A stretch of DNA of 64,000 nucleotides from Streptomyces caniscabiei (GCF_014930365.1 NZ_JABXWI010000030.1:1-64000), one strand, 5' to 3'. Shown: positions 48,822 through 57,919, counted from the first letter of the stretch. Numbers and translations are program-made. The notes: generated from the sequence alone by a model not told the origin.

Positions 48822-49493
48822 ATGGCGATCCGCGTGATGCTCGTCGACGACCAGGTGCTGCTGCGCACCGGGTTCCGGATGGTGCTGGCGGCCCAGCCGG
48901 ACATGGAGGTCGTGGCCGAGGCGGGCGACGGCGTCGAGGCCCTCCAGGTGGTGCGGTCGACCGAGGTGGACGTGGTCCTCATGGACGTCCGGATGCCCAA
49001 GCTGGACGGGGTCGAGGCCACCCGGCGCATCTGCGCGGAGCCCGAGCCGCCCAAGGTGCTCATCCTGACCACCTTCGACCTCGACGAGTACGCCTTCTCC
49101 GGGCTGAAGGCGGGCGCCTCCGGCTTCATGCTCAAGGACGTGCCGCCCGGTGAGCTGCTGGCCGCGATCCGTGCCGTGCACAGCGGGGACGCGGTCGTCG
49201 CGCCGTCCACGACCCGGCGGCTGCTGGACCGGTTCGCCCCGATGCTCCCGGGCACCGGCTCGGAGCCCCGGCACAAGGAGCTGGAACGGCTCACCGAACG
49301 GGAACGCGAGGTCATGATCCTCGTCGCCCAGGGCCTCTCCAACGGCGAGATCGCCGCCCGCCTGGTCCTCTCCGAGGCCACGGTGAAGACCCACGTCGGC
49401 CGCATCCTCACCAAGCTGGGTCTGCGCGACCGCGTCCAGGTGGTCGTCCTGGCGTACGAGACCGGGCTGGTGCGCGCGGGGGGACACGGCTGA
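48822..49493 (+). CDS. LuxR/NarL-type response regulator
   Basis: 223 aa. Receiver domain with acidic pocket D9-D10 and phospho-acceptor D55 (VDVVLMDVRMPKLDGVEATR), T82 and K103 region (LILTTFDLDEYAFSGLKAGA, GFMLKDVPP). GerE-type HTH at about 155-215 (LTEREREVMILVAQGLSNGE, IAARLVLSEATVKTHVGRIL). AAGAGGAACC precedes the ATG. Partner of the adjacent histidine kinase. Confidence 0.94.
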   Translation: MAIRVMLVDDQVLLRTGFRMVLAAQPDMEVVAEAGDGVEALQVVRSTEVDVVLMDVRMPKLDGVEATRRICAEPEPPKVLILTTFDLDEYAFSGLKAGASGFMLKDVPPGELLAAIRAVHSGDAVVAPSTTRRLLDRFAPMLPGTGSEPRHKELERLTEREREVMILVAQGLSNGEIAARLVLSEATVKTHVGRILTKLGLRDRVQVVVLAYETGLVRAGGHG

Positions 49494-49510
49494 GGCGTCC
49501 GGCGTACGGC

Positions 49511-49965
49511 TCACCCGGTTCGGCCGGTCATCTGAGCAGGCCCTCCCCGCACACCGGGCGGGTCCGCCAGCAGCCGCCCGGCGAACCCAGTCGTAGGCGT
49601 ACTCGGGGGAGCAGACGAACTCCAGCCCGGCGTCGACGAACTGGTCGTCCGTCAGCTCGTCCAGCAGATCGAGGTCGGCGGCGAGCGTCGCGCCCGGGAG
49701 GGTGTCACGGCCGGGGATCCCGGCGAAGGGCATGAACAGGTCCGAGAACGACGTACGCCACAGGAAGTCCGCCTCGGACATCCGGTCGGCGAGATGCGCG
49801 TCGAGCCGGGCTGTCACCCCGTCACCCAGCCCCGTCACCCAGCCCTGGCGCCCGGGGCTGGTGCCCGGGCTCGGACAGCACGTGCAGCGCCATGCCGAGC
49901 TCGGCCGGTGGCGAGGGCACGACGGCCACCTTCTCCCGCCGCGGCCCGGTGATGTCGATGCGCAC
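49511..49965 (-). pseudogene. Frameshifted remnant of an ArsR-type (DUF5937) regulator
   Basis: From GTG 49965 the frame reads VRIDITGPRREKVAVVPSPP, AELGMALHVLSEPGHQ and then stops after 47 codons. A second frame continues QGWVTGLGDGVTARLDAHLA, DRMSEADFLWRTSFSDLFMP, GIPGRDTLPGATLAADLDLL and DELTDDQFVDAGLEFVCSPE. Together they match the N-terminal domain of a Streptomyces ArsR-like family as I recall it. A 13-bp tandem duplication (49817-49842) accounts for the shift; an extra C in a C4 run at 49854-49857 is an alternative. A third frame (FAGRLLADPPGVRGG) near the end shows a further lesion and the C-terminal HTH is absent. Confidence 0.7.
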
Positions 49966-50010
49966 ACTCGTGTCCCCATGGTGCCCCGCCCGCGCGGCCC
50001 GGCCCGGCGG

Positions 50011-51201
50011 CTATTCGCCCGCGACCTTCTCCACCAGTGCCACGAAGTCCCCGACCGCCCGCCGGACGTCCTCGGCCGTCCACTGAAGCGCCGAGGCCCG
50101 CACCTCGACCTCGGTGACCGCCAGCCCCGGCCCGCCCCGGTCCCAGGGGCGGGCGAAGAGCAGCGTGTCCGTCCGCTCGCCCTGGCGGACCGAGGCCTCC
50201 GCGACGACATCGACGTCGTACGGCAGCCAGACCTGGAACTCGTGGGTGTGCGGCTCCTCGGGGTGCACGCGGGACCACGGCACCCCCGCCTCCGCGAACC
50301 CCTCCCGCAGCGCGGCGGCGACCACGCGCGCGTGGCGCACGTACTCCGGCAGCCGGGGCAGCTCGCGCTCCAGGCCGACCAGGGCCGACAGGGCGGTGGG
50401 GAACTGGTGGAAGAGGTCGCCGCCGTACCGGTGCCGCCAGGCCTTCGCCTCGTCGACCAGGGTCCGGGGGCCGGCGATCGCGGCACCGCTGTAGCCGTCG
50501 AGGGACTTGTAGTACGACACGTAGACGCTGTCGGCGAGGCCGGCGATCTCGTCGAGGGGGCGGCCGAAGTGGGTCGTGGACTCCCAGAGCCGGGCCCCGT
50601 CGACGTGGACGACCGCCTCCCGCTCGTGCGCCGCGTCGACGACCGCCGTCAGCTCCTCCCAGGAGGGGAGCACGAAACCCGCCTCCCTGAGCGGCAGTTC
50701 GAGCATCAGCGCGCCGAAGGGCTCGTCGAAGCCGCGCACCTCGTCGGCGCTCGGCAGCCGGGGCTCGCTCGTCAGCACGGCCGGGCGCAATCCGCTGACC
50801 CGGCTGAACGCGTACCGCTCGTGCCTCTCGGGGTGGGAGAGCCCGTGGAGGGCCACCGTCGGGTTCCCGGTACGGCCCGCCCAGCACCGCAGGGCCACCT
50901 GCTGGGCCATCGTGCCGGTCGGGAAGAACGCGGCGGCCTCCATGCCGAGCAGCGCGGCGGTCCGCTCCTCCAGCGCCTCGACGACCCCGTTGCCGTAGAG
51001 GTCCGCCGACTTGTCCAGGTCGTACACCTCGCCGGCCAGGTCCAGCAGGGAGAGCCGCTCGCGGATCGTCGCCAGCGCACTGGTCCGCGACAGCACCCGC
51101 GACGCCGTCCGGTGGGCCGCCCGCCGCCGCTCGTACCGCAGCATCGCCGGGGAGTCCCCGTCGGCCGTGCCGTCCTCGGTGGTCCCCGCCGCTTCGCTCA
51201 T
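50011..51201 (-). CDS. Threonine aldolase-family PLP enzyme
   Basis: 396 aa from ATG 51201 (GGGGGATG upstream). Fold-type I beta-eliminating lyase: SADLYGNGVVEALEERTAAL, AFFPTGTMAQQVALRCWAGR, the PLP aspartate in AVVHVDGARLWESTTHFG and the PLP lysine in SVYVSYYKSLDGYSGAAIAG. Similar to low-specificity L-threonine aldolase (LtaE), which splits threonine to glycine and acetaldehyde. The N-terminal 60 residues extend beyond E. coli LtaE, so the exact substrate is open. Confidence 0.85.
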   Translation of the reverse strand: MSEAAGTTEDGTADGDSPAMLRYERRRAAHRTASRVLSRTSALATIRERLSLLDLAGEVYDLDKSADLYGNGVVEALEERTAALLGMEAAAFFPTGTMAQQVALRCWAGRTGNPTVALHGLSHPERHERYAFSRVSGLRPAVLTSEPRLPSADEVRGFDEPFGALMLELPLREAGFVLPSWEELTAVVDAAHEREAVVHVDGARLWESTTHFGRPLDEIAGLADSVYVSYYKSLDGYSGAAIAGPRTLVDEAKAWRHRYGGDLFHQFPTALSALVGLERELPRLPEYVRHARVVAAALREGFAEAGVPWSRVHPEEPHTHEFQVWLPYDVDVVAEASVRQGERTDTLLFARPWDRGGPGLAVTEVEVRASALQWTAEDVRRAVGDFVALVEKVAGE

Positions 51202-51410
51202 CCCGGGATCATCCCCCGGCCGGGGCCCGCCCGGCACCCGGTTTTCCTCGCCGATTCCGCGCCCGCCGGGCTCCCCGACACGACCTGCGGAAACGGTCCC
51301 GCGTCACCCACAGCCTGTGGACGACCGAACACCCCTGTGACCGATCGCGTTAACATGACGAGAAATCGTCCGGTACCCAGAGCGGACTGGAACGGGAAGG
51401 TCACCACCGA

Positions 51411-52367
51411 GTGAGTACATTCCAGCAACCGGAGCCGAAGGACCGCCCCGCGCGGCTCGCCGTCGGTGTCGTCGGCGCCGGCCGGGTCGGTCCCGCGCTG
51501 GCGGCGTCGCTGAAGCTGGCGGGTCACCGGCCGGTGGCCGTCTCCGGCGTCTCCGACGCCTCCCGGCGACGCGCCGCCGAACTGCTGCCCGACGTCCCGC
51601 TGATGCCCCCCGCCGATGTGCTGCGCCACGCGGACCTGGTCCTGCTGACCGTCCCCGACGACGCCCTGCCGGGGCTGGTCGAGGGCCTCGCGGAGACGGG
51701 CTCCGTACGCCCGGGCCAGCTCCTCGTGCACACCTCCGGGCGGTACGGCGCGAAGGTGCTGGACCCCGCGCTCAGGGCCGGTGCGCTCCCCCTGGCGCTG
51801 CACCCCGCGATGACGTTCACGGGGACCGCGGTGGACGTGCAGCGGCTCGCCGGGTGCTCCTTCGGGGTCACGGCCCCGGACGAGCTGCGGATGGCCGCCG
51901 AGGCGCTGGTGATCGAGATGGGCGGCGAGCCCGAGTGGATCGCCGAGGAGAACCGCCCGCTCTACCACGCCGCCCTCGCCCTGGGCGCCAACCACCTGGT
52001 CACCCTGGTCGCCCAGTCCATGGAGCTGCTGCGCACGGCCGGGGTCACCGCCCCCGACCGCATGCTCGGCCCGCTGCTCGGCGCCGCCCTGGACAACGCC
52101 CTCAGGTCGGGCGACGCGGCCCTCACCGGCCCCGTCGCGCGCGGGGACGCGGGCACGGTCGCCGCGCACGTCGCCGAACTGCGCGCGCACGCCCCGGCCA
52201 CCGTCGCCGGCTATCTGGCGATGGCCCGCGCGACCGCCGACCGGGCCCTCGCCCACGGACTGCTCAAGCCGGAGCTCGCCGAGGACCTCCTCGGGGTGCT
52301 CGCCGGCGGGACGGACCGCGCCACCGGAGCGGGCGGCACCGACGGGACCGAAGGGAACGCCCGATGA
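51411..52367 (+). CDS. DUF2520 Rossmann protein, candidate ketopantoate reductase
   Basis: 318 aa from GTG 51411. The N-terminal NAD(P)-binding motif is VGVVGAGRVGPALAASLKLA, and LVLLTVPDDALPGLVEGLAE follows. The C-terminal helical DUF2520 domain includes HPAMTFTGTAVDVQRLAGCS and YHAALALGANHLVTLVAQSM. It overlaps panC by ATGA. The fold parallels 6-phosphogluconate/ketopantoate reductases, and position before panC suggests the ketopantoate-reduction step, but this is inference. It opens the cofactor operon through coaX. Confidence 0.82.
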   Translation: MSTFQQPEPKDRPARLAVGVVGAGRVGPALAASLKLAGHRPVAVSGVSDASRRRAAELLPDVPLMPPADVLRHADLVLLTVPDDALPGLVEGLAETGSVRPGQLLVHTSGRYGAKVLDPALRAGALPLALHPAMTFTGTAVDVQRLAGCSFGVTAPDELRMAAEALVIEMGGEPEWIAEENRPLYHAALALGANHLVTLVAQSMELLRTAGVTAPDRMLGPLLGAALDNALRSGDAALTGPVARGDAGTVAAHVAELRAHAPATVAGYLAMARATADRALAHGLLKPELAEDLLGVLAGGTDRATGAGGTDGTEGNAR

Positions 52368-53356
52368 CCATCACCGTGCTGCGCACCGCCGGCGAACTGC
52401 ACGCACGCGCGCGTACGGGACGCCGGGCCGTCGTGATGACCATGGGCGCCCTGCACGAGGGCCACGCCACCCTGGTCCGCGCCGCCCGCGAGATCGCCGG
52501 CGACACGGGCGAGGTCGTCGTGACCGTCTTCGTCAACCCCCTCCAGTTCGGTGCCGGCGAGGACCTCGACCGCTACCCGCGCACCCTCGACGCCGACGTC
52601 GAGCTCGCCGAACAGTCGGGCGCGGACGTGGTGTTCGCCCCGTCTGTCGACGAGGTCTACCCGGGCGGCGAACCGGAGGTCCGGATCACCGCCGGGCCCA
52701 TGGGGGAACGCCTGGAGGGCGCCTCCCGCCCCGGGCACTTCGACGGCATGCTCACCGTCGTCGCCAAACTGCTCCACCTCACCCGCCCGGACGTGGCGCT
52801 CTACGGCCAGAAGGACGCCCAGCAGCTCGCCCTGATCCGCCGCATGGTCCGCGACCTGAACTTCGGCATCGAGATCGTGGGCGTCCCCACGGTCCGCGAG
52901 CCCGACGGGCTGGCCCTGTCCAGCCGCAACCGGTACCTGTCCACCGGGGAGCGCCGCACCGCCCTGGCGCTCTCCCAGGCCCTGTTCGCGGGCCGCGACC
53001 GGCACGCCGCGCAGGAGGCGCTGCGCGCCCGCGCCCGCGAGGTGCCCGCCTCGCGCGCGCGTGCCGAGGCGCTGAGCGCGATCGGCGAGTCCCGCGCGGC
53101 GGCCGACGCGCACGCCATGGCCAAGTCCGCCCCCGGCGGCCCCGCCGCCGTCCGCGCCGCCGCCCGGCTGGTCCTCGACGAGGCCCTGCGCATGAAGCCG
53201 CCGCTCACCCTGGACTACCTGGCCCTGGTCGACCCGTCCGACTTCACCGACATCCCCGACGACTTCACCGGCGAAGCCGTCCTCGCCGTCGCGGCCCGGG
53301 TGGGGACGACCCGGCTGATCGACAACCTCCCCCTGACCTTCGGAGCCGCCTCGTGA
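52364..53356 (+). CDS. panC: Pantothenate synthetase
   Basis: 330 aa. It ligates pantoate and beta-alanine with ATP. The HIGH-like motif is VVMTMGALHEGHATLVRAAR; QFGAGEDLDRYPRT, GHFDGMLTVVAKLL, YGQKDAQQLALIRRM and the KMSKS-like ALSSRNRYLS are present. An Ala/Arg-rich segment at about 210-255 extends the C-terminal domain. Overlaps both neighbours (ATGA, GTGA). Confidence 0.96.
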   Translation: MTITVLRTAGELHARARTGRRAVVMTMGALHEGHATLVRAAREIAGDTGEVVVTVFVNPLQFGAGEDLDRYPRTLDADVELAEQSGADVVFAPSVDEVYPGGEPEVRITAGPMGERLEGASRPGHFDGMLTVVAKLLHLTRPDVALYGQKDAQQLALIRRMVRDLNFGIEIVGVPTVREPDGLALSSRNRYLSTGERRTALALSQALFAGRDRHAAQEALRARAREVPASRARAEALSAIGESRAAADAHAMAKSAPGGPAAVRAAARLVLDEALRMKPPLTLDYLALVDPSDFTDIPDDFTGEAVLAVAARVGTTRLIDNLPLTFGAAS

Positions 53357-55065
53357 CCAGCACAGGCATACGACTGCACGCGCCAGCCCCGGGCTGGTCC
53401 GTCGACGCCGACGTCGTGGTCGTCGGCTCGGGCGTGGCCGGCCTCACCGCCGCGCTGCGCTGCGAGGCCGCCGGCCTGACCACGGTCGTCGTCACCAAGG
53501 CCCGCCTCGACGACGGCTCCACCCGCTGGGCCCAGGGCGGCATCGCCGCGGCCCTCGGCGAGGGCGACACCCCCGAACAGCACCTGGACGACACCCTGGT
53601 GGCCGGCGCGGGCCTGTGCGACGAGGAAGCCGTACGCCTCCTGGTCACCGAGGGCCCCGACGCCGTACGCCGACTGATCGCGACCGGCGCCCACTTCGAC
53701 GAGTCGGAGGAGGGCGGCCTGGAGCTGACCCGCGAGGGCGGCCACCACCGCCGCCGCATCGCCCACGCGGGCGGCGACGCCACCGGCGCCGAGATCTCCC
53801 GGGCCCTCGTCGAGGCGGTACGCGCGCGGGGACTGCGCACGGTCGAGAACGCGCTCGTCCTGGACCTCCTGACGGACGCCGAGGGCCGCACCGCCGGTGT
53901 CACCCTGCACGTCATGGGCGAGGGCCAGCACGACGGCGTGGGAGCCGTGCACGCCCCCGCGGTCGTCCTCGCGACGGGCGGCATGGGCCAGGTCTTCTCC
54001 GCCACCACCAACCCCTCGGTGTCTACGGGCGACGGCGTGGCCCTCGCCCTGCGCGCGGGCGCCGAGGTCTCCGACCTCGAATTCGTCCAGTTCCACCCCA
54101 CCGTGCTGTTCCTCGGCGCGGACGCGGAGGGCCAGCAGCCCCTGGTCTCCGAGGCCGTCCGCGGCGAGGGCGCCCACCTGGTCGACGCCGGCGGCACCCG
54201 CTTCATGGTCGGACAGCACGAGCTGGCCGAACTCGCTCCCCGGGACATCGTCGCCAAGGGCATCATGCGCCGCATGCAGGAACAGGGCGCCGAACACATG
54301 TACCTGGACGCCCGGCACTTCGGCGCGCACATGTGGGAGCACCGCTTCCCGACGATCCTCGCCGCCTGCCGCGCCCACGGCCTCGACCCGGTCACCGAGC
54401 CCATCCCGGTCGCCCCGGCCGCCCACTACGCCTCCGGCGGCGTGCGCACCGACTCCCACGGCCGCACCACCGTCCCCGGCCTGTACGCCTGCGGTGAGGT
54501 CGCCTGCACCGGCGTGCACGGCGCCAACCGGCTCGCCTCCAACTCCCTCCTGGAGGGCCTGGTCTACGCCGAGCGCATCGTCGCCGACATCGCCGCCGCC
54601 CACGCCGAGAACACCCTCCACGCGCGCGTGCCCCAGCCCGTCCCGCACGCCGAGCAGCCCGCGCACCCGCTGCTCGCCCCGGAGATACGGTTCGCGATCC
54701 AGCGGACCATGACCGAAGGCGCCGGCGTGCTGCGCTCCGAGGCGTCCCTGGCCACCGCCGCGGCCGCCCTGGACCGGCTGCACGCCCAGGCCCGCGACGC
54801 CCTCGCGGAGAACGGCAAGACGGCCGAGCCCGGCGTCGACACCTGGGAGACCACCAACCTCCTGTGTGTGGCCCGCGTCCTGGTCGCCGCCGCCCGGCTG
54901 CGCGAGGAGACCCGCGGCTGCCACTGGCGCGAGGACCGCGCCGAGCGCGACGACACCGCCTGGCGCCGCCACATCGTCGTACGGCTGAATCCGGACCGGA
55001 CGCTCGCCGTACACACCACGGATACCGCAGACTTCCCCCCGACCCGGCAGCAGCAGGAGCAGTGA
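53353..55065 (+). CDS. nadB: L-aspartate oxidase
   Basis: 570 aa from GTG 53353. FAD enzyme making iminoaspartate for quinolinate. The dinucleotide motif is DVVVVGSGVAGLTAALRCEA, with STRWAQGGIAAALGEGDTPE, LEFVQFHPTVLFLGAD, FGAHMWEHRFPTI, SGGVRTDSHGRTTVPGLYAC and GANRLASNSLLEGLVYAERI. It is coupled to panC by GTGA and followed by nadC; nadA is not in this window. Confidence 0.95.
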   Translation: MTSTGIRLHAPAPGWSVDADVVVVGSGVAGLTAALRCEAAGLTTVVVTKARLDDGSTRWAQGGIAAALGEGDTPEQHLDDTLVAGAGLCDEEAVRLLVTEGPDAVRRLIATGAHFDESEEGGLELTREGGHHRRRIAHAGGDATGAEISRALVEAVRARGLRTVENALVLDLLTDAEGRTAGVTLHVMGEGQHDGVGAVHAPAVVLATGGMGQVFSATTNPSVSTGDGVALALRAGAEVSDLEFVQFHPTVLFLGADAEGQQPLVSEAVRGEGAHLVDAGGTRFMVGQHELAELAPRDIVAKGIMRRMQEQGAEHMYLDARHFGAHMWEHRFPTILAACRAHGLDPVTEPIPVAPAAHYASGGVRTDSHGRTTVPGLYACGEVACTGVHGANRLASNSLLEGLVYAERIVADIAAAHAENTLHARVPQPVPHAEQPAHPLLAPEIRFAIQRTMTEGAGVLRSEASLATAAAALDRLHAQARDALAENGKTAEPGVDTWETTNLLCVARVLVAAARLREETRGCHWREDRAERDDTAWRRHIVVRLNPDRTLAVHTTDTADFPPTRQQQEQ

Positions 55066-55070
55066 CAGAC

Positions 55071-56054
55071 GTGAGCACCCCCGACCTTCCCCTCGCCCAG
55101 AGCGGCGGCTGCGGCGACGGCTGCGCCTGCGGCGCCGACGACGGCCTCAGCGAGGAGTACCTGGAGTGCGGGCTCGATCCCGCGCTCGCCCAGCTCCTGG
55201 CCGACGCCGGACTCGACCCCGTGGAGGTCGAGGACATCGCCAACGTCGCCATCCAGGAGGACCTCGACCACGGCGTGGACGTGACCACGGTCGCCACGAT
55301 CCCCGAGGACGCGCGGGCCACCGCCGACTTCACCGCCCGCGAGGGCGGCGTCGTGGCGGGCCTGCGTGTCGCCGAGGCGGTCCTCTCGGTGGCCTGCACG
55401 GACGAGTTCGAGGTCGAGCGGCACGTCGACGACGGCGACCGTGTCGAGGCCGGCCAGAAGCTCCTCAGCGTCACCGGCGCCACCCGCGACCTGCTCACCG
55501 CCGAGCGCAGCGCCCTGAACCTGCTGTGCCGCCTCTCCGGCATCGCGACCGCCACGCGCGCGTGGGCGGACACGCTGGAGGGCACGAAGGCCAAGGTGCG
55601 CGACACCAGGAAGACGACGCCGGGGCTGCGCTCCCTGGAGAAGTTCGCGGTCCGCTGCGGCGGCGGCATCAACCACCGCATGTCCCTCTCGGACGCGGCC
55701 CTCGTCAAGGACAACCACGTCGTCGCCGCGGGCGGAGTCGCCCAGGCCTTCGAGGCCGTGCGCGCGATGTTCCCCGAGGTGCCCATCGAGGTCGAGGTCG
55801 ACACCCTGCACCAGCTGCGCGAGGTCGTCGACGCGGGCGCCGATCTGATCCTCCTGGACAACTTCACCCCGCTCGAATGCGAGGAGGCCGTCTCGATCGT
55901 CGACGGCCGCGCCCTCCTGGAGGCCTCGGGCCGGCTGACCCTCACCAACGCCAAGGCGTACGCGGACACGGGCGTCGACTTCCTGGCCGTCGGGGCGCTG
56001 ACCCACTCGTCCCCGATCCTGGACATCGGCCTCGACCTGCGCGCGGCCGAGTAG
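55071..56054 (+). CDS. nadC: Nicotinate-nucleotide pyrophosphorylase (quinolinate phosphoribosyltransferase)
   Basis: 327 aa from GTG 55071. It converts quinolinate plus PRPP to NaMN. Core motifs: IQEDLDHGVDVTTVATIPED, ERSALNLLCRLSGIATATRA, DTRKTTPGLRSLEKFAVRCG, INHRMSLSDAALVKDNHVVA and VGALTHSSPILDIGLDL. The N-terminus carries a cysteine cluster (GGCGDGCACGADDG, residues 13-26) not needed for the fold and possibly metal-binding. It lies 5 nt after nadB. Confidence 0.95.
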   Translation: MSTPDLPLAQSGGCGDGCACGADDGLSEEYLECGLDPALAQLLADAGLDPVEVEDIANVAIQEDLDHGVDVTTVATIPEDARATADFTAREGGVVAGLRVAEAVLSVACTDEFEVERHVDDGDRVEAGQKLLSVTGATRDLLTAERSALNLLCRLSGIATATRAWADTLEGTKAKVRDTRKTTPGLRSLEKFAVRCGGGINHRMSLSDAALVKDNHVVAAGGVAQAFEAVRAMFPEVPIEVEVDTLHQLREVVDAGADLILLDNFTPLECEEAVSIVDGRALLEASGRLTLTNAKAYADTGVDFLAVGALTHSSPILDIGLDLRAAE

Positions 56055-56069
56055 GGACGGGGACGGGCC

Positions 56070-56867
56070 ATGCTGCTGACGATCGACGTGGGCAACACCC
56101 ACACCGTCCTCGGTCTGTTCGACGGCGAGGACATCGTCGAACACTGGCGCATCTCCACGGACGCGCGCCGCACCGCCGACGAACTGGCGGTCCTCCTCCA
56201 GGGCCTCATGGGCATGCACCCGCTGCTCGGTGAGGAACTGGGCGACGGCATCGACGGCATCGCGATCTGCGCCACCGTCCCCTCGGTGCTGCACGAACTG
56301 CGCGAGGTGACCCGCCGCTACTACGGCGACGTCCCCGCGGTCCTCGTCGAGCCGGGGGTGAAGACGGGCGTCCCGATCCTCACCGACAACCCCAAGGAGG
56401 TCGGCGCCGACCGCATCATCAACGCGGTCGCCGCCGTCGAGCTGTACGGCGGTCCGGCCGTCGTCGTGGACTTCGGTACGGCGACGACGTTCGACGCGGT
56501 CAGCGCGCGCGGCGAGTACGTCGGCGGCGTGATCGCCCCCGGCATCGAGATCTCCGTGGACGCCCTCGGCGTCAAGGGCGCCCAGCTCCGCAAGATCGAG
56601 GTCGCCCGGCCGCGCAGCGTCATCGGCAAGAACACGGTCGAGGCCATGCAGTCCGGCATCGTCTACGGGTTCGCCGGGCAGGTCGACGGCGTGGTGAGCC
56701 GCATGGTCCGCGAACTGGCCGACGACCCCGAGGACGTGACGGTCATCGCCACCGGGGGGTTGGCGCCGATGGTGCTGGGGGAGTCCTCGGTGATCGACGA
56801 GCACGAGCCGTGGCTGACGCTGATCGGGCTGCGGTTGGTCTACGAACGGAACGTGTCGCGTCTTTGA
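56070..56867 (+). CDS. coaX: Type III pantothenate kinase
   Basis: 265 aa. ASKHA-fold kinase for the first CoA step: MLLTIDVGNTHTVLGLFDGE (phosphate-1 loop), NPKEVGADRIINAVAAVELY, VVVDFGTATTFDAVSARGEY and VIATGGLAPMVLGESSVID. It is the last gene of the DUF2520-panC-nadB-nadC-coaX run, 15 bp after nadC, and is followed by a long inverted repeat. Confidence 0.95.
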   Translation: MLLTIDVGNTHTVLGLFDGEDIVEHWRISTDARRTADELAVLLQGLMGMHPLLGEELGDGIDGIAICATVPSVLHELREVTRRYYGDVPAVLVEPGVKTGVPILTDNPKEVGADRIINAVAAVELYGGPAVVVDFGTATTFDAVSARGEYVGGVIAPGIEISVDALGVKGAQLRKIEVARPRSVIGKNTVEAMQSGIVYGFAGQVDGVVSRMVRELADDPEDVTVIATGGLAPMVLGESSVIDEHEPWLTLIGLRLVYERNVSRL

Positions 56868-57112
56868 GGGGGCGCGGTAGGGGGTGGGGGTGGGGTGCGT
56901 CGGCGGGTGCGGGTCCGGTGGGGCTTCTCGCGCAGTTCCCCGCGCCCCTGAAAAGCAGGGGCTGCGCCCCGTGCTTTTCGGGCCCGCAGGGTCGTGGTCT
57001 TTCGGGCCCGCAGGGACCTGAAGCTTTTAGGGGCGCGGGGAACTGCGCGACCAGCCCCCACCGGACCCGCACCCGCCGACGCACCTCACCCCCCACCCCC
57101 TACCGCGCCCCC
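56868..57112. repeat. Long inverted repeat of two dispersed-repeat copies
   Basis: A left arm of 89 bp (56868-56956) and right arm of 90 bp (57023-57112) are near-perfect reverse complements separated by 66 bp. The inner ends are the AGGGGCGCGGGGAACTGCGC core in opposite orientation, and the outer ends read GGGGGCGCGGTAG/CTACCGCGCCCCC. The spacer holds a GGGGC-TGC-GCCCC hairpin with a CTTTT tail and two direct copies of TTTCGGGCCCGCAGGG. No gene is seen in the 325-bp gap. Confidence 0.85.
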
Positions 57113-57192
57113 GGTGGACCCAGGCGGGTGGTCCCCCGCGCCACACGCCCCCATCAACCCTCTTTTGTCTGATTAGCGCGTATCGTCGCCGC

Positions 57193-57900
57193 ATGCCCAC
57201 GCCCCACGGAACCCGCGGCGGCATGGCGTTCGGCGCCGAGGAGCTGCGTGTGCTCCGCCGTGCCCTCGCCCTCGCCCTCAACCCCAGTCCCGTCTCGGCG
57301 GAGGAGGTGCAGGAGTGCCTCCGGCTCGCCCGGTCCGTCGACGAGGCGGCCCGTGAGGACGCCCGTCTGAGAGCCTTCCTGCAGGCCGACCTCGCCCGCT
57401 ATCGCGCCGCCCTCCCCGGCACGGTCACGGGCTACGCGGCGCTCCTGACGCAGGCCCTGGACGCCGGGTACCGCCCCCACCCGGACGACCTCGCCGCCCT
57501 GCGCGCCCTGCGCGGCAACCCCGTCGCCGCGTCCCTCCTGGAGCGCTGCCGGCCGCTCGTCGCACAGGACGTGCGCGCCCGTTTCGCGGGGCGCGCGGCC
57601 ACCTCGGCCGTCGTCGTCCCCGCCTCCCGCGCCGCCTCGGGCCGCTCGCGGCTCCGGCTCACCGCGCTCCCCGGCGGCCTTGTGGAGCAGGACGCGCGCG
57701 CCGCCGGAGAGCCCGCCCGGCCGAAGCCCGCCCGGCCGTCCCGCCCCGCCGAGCCCGCCGACAAGCCCGGTCCGGTGCCCCGCCCCGACGCCCCGCGCCC
57801 GGCCCGCCGCCCCGTCCCCACCCCCGGCGAGGTCTTCCCGCCCAAGCGGAAACCGGCCGCCCCGCCCGCGAACCCGCCCCAACAGCTGGCCGCCGTCTAG
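57193..57900 (+). CDS. Hypothetical protein, helical with Pro-rich tail
   Basis: 235 aa from ATG 57193, 6 nt after TATCGT (leaderless type). Residues 14-125 are helical and Ala/Leu/Arg-rich (ELRVLRRALALALNPSPVSA, AREDARLRAFLQADLARYRA, VTGYAALLTQALDAGYRPHP). Residues about 170-230 are Pro/Arg/Ala-rich and disordered (PARPKPARPSRPAEPADKPG). No signal peptide or membrane segment. I do not recognise a family. The next small gene starts 20 bp downstream. Confidence 0.7.
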   Translation: MPTPHGTRGGMAFGAEELRVLRRALALALNPSPVSAEEVQECLRLARSVDEAAREDARLRAFLQADLARYRAALPGTVTGYAALLTQALDAGYRPHPDDLAALRALRGNPVAASLLERCRPLVAQDVRARFAGRAATSAVVVPASRAASGRSRLRLTALPGGLVEQDARAAGEPARPKPARPSRPAEPADKPGPVPRPDAPRPARRPVPTPGEVFPPKRKPAAPPANPPQQLAAV

Positions 57901-57919
57901 CGCTGGCTACCCTGGACGC

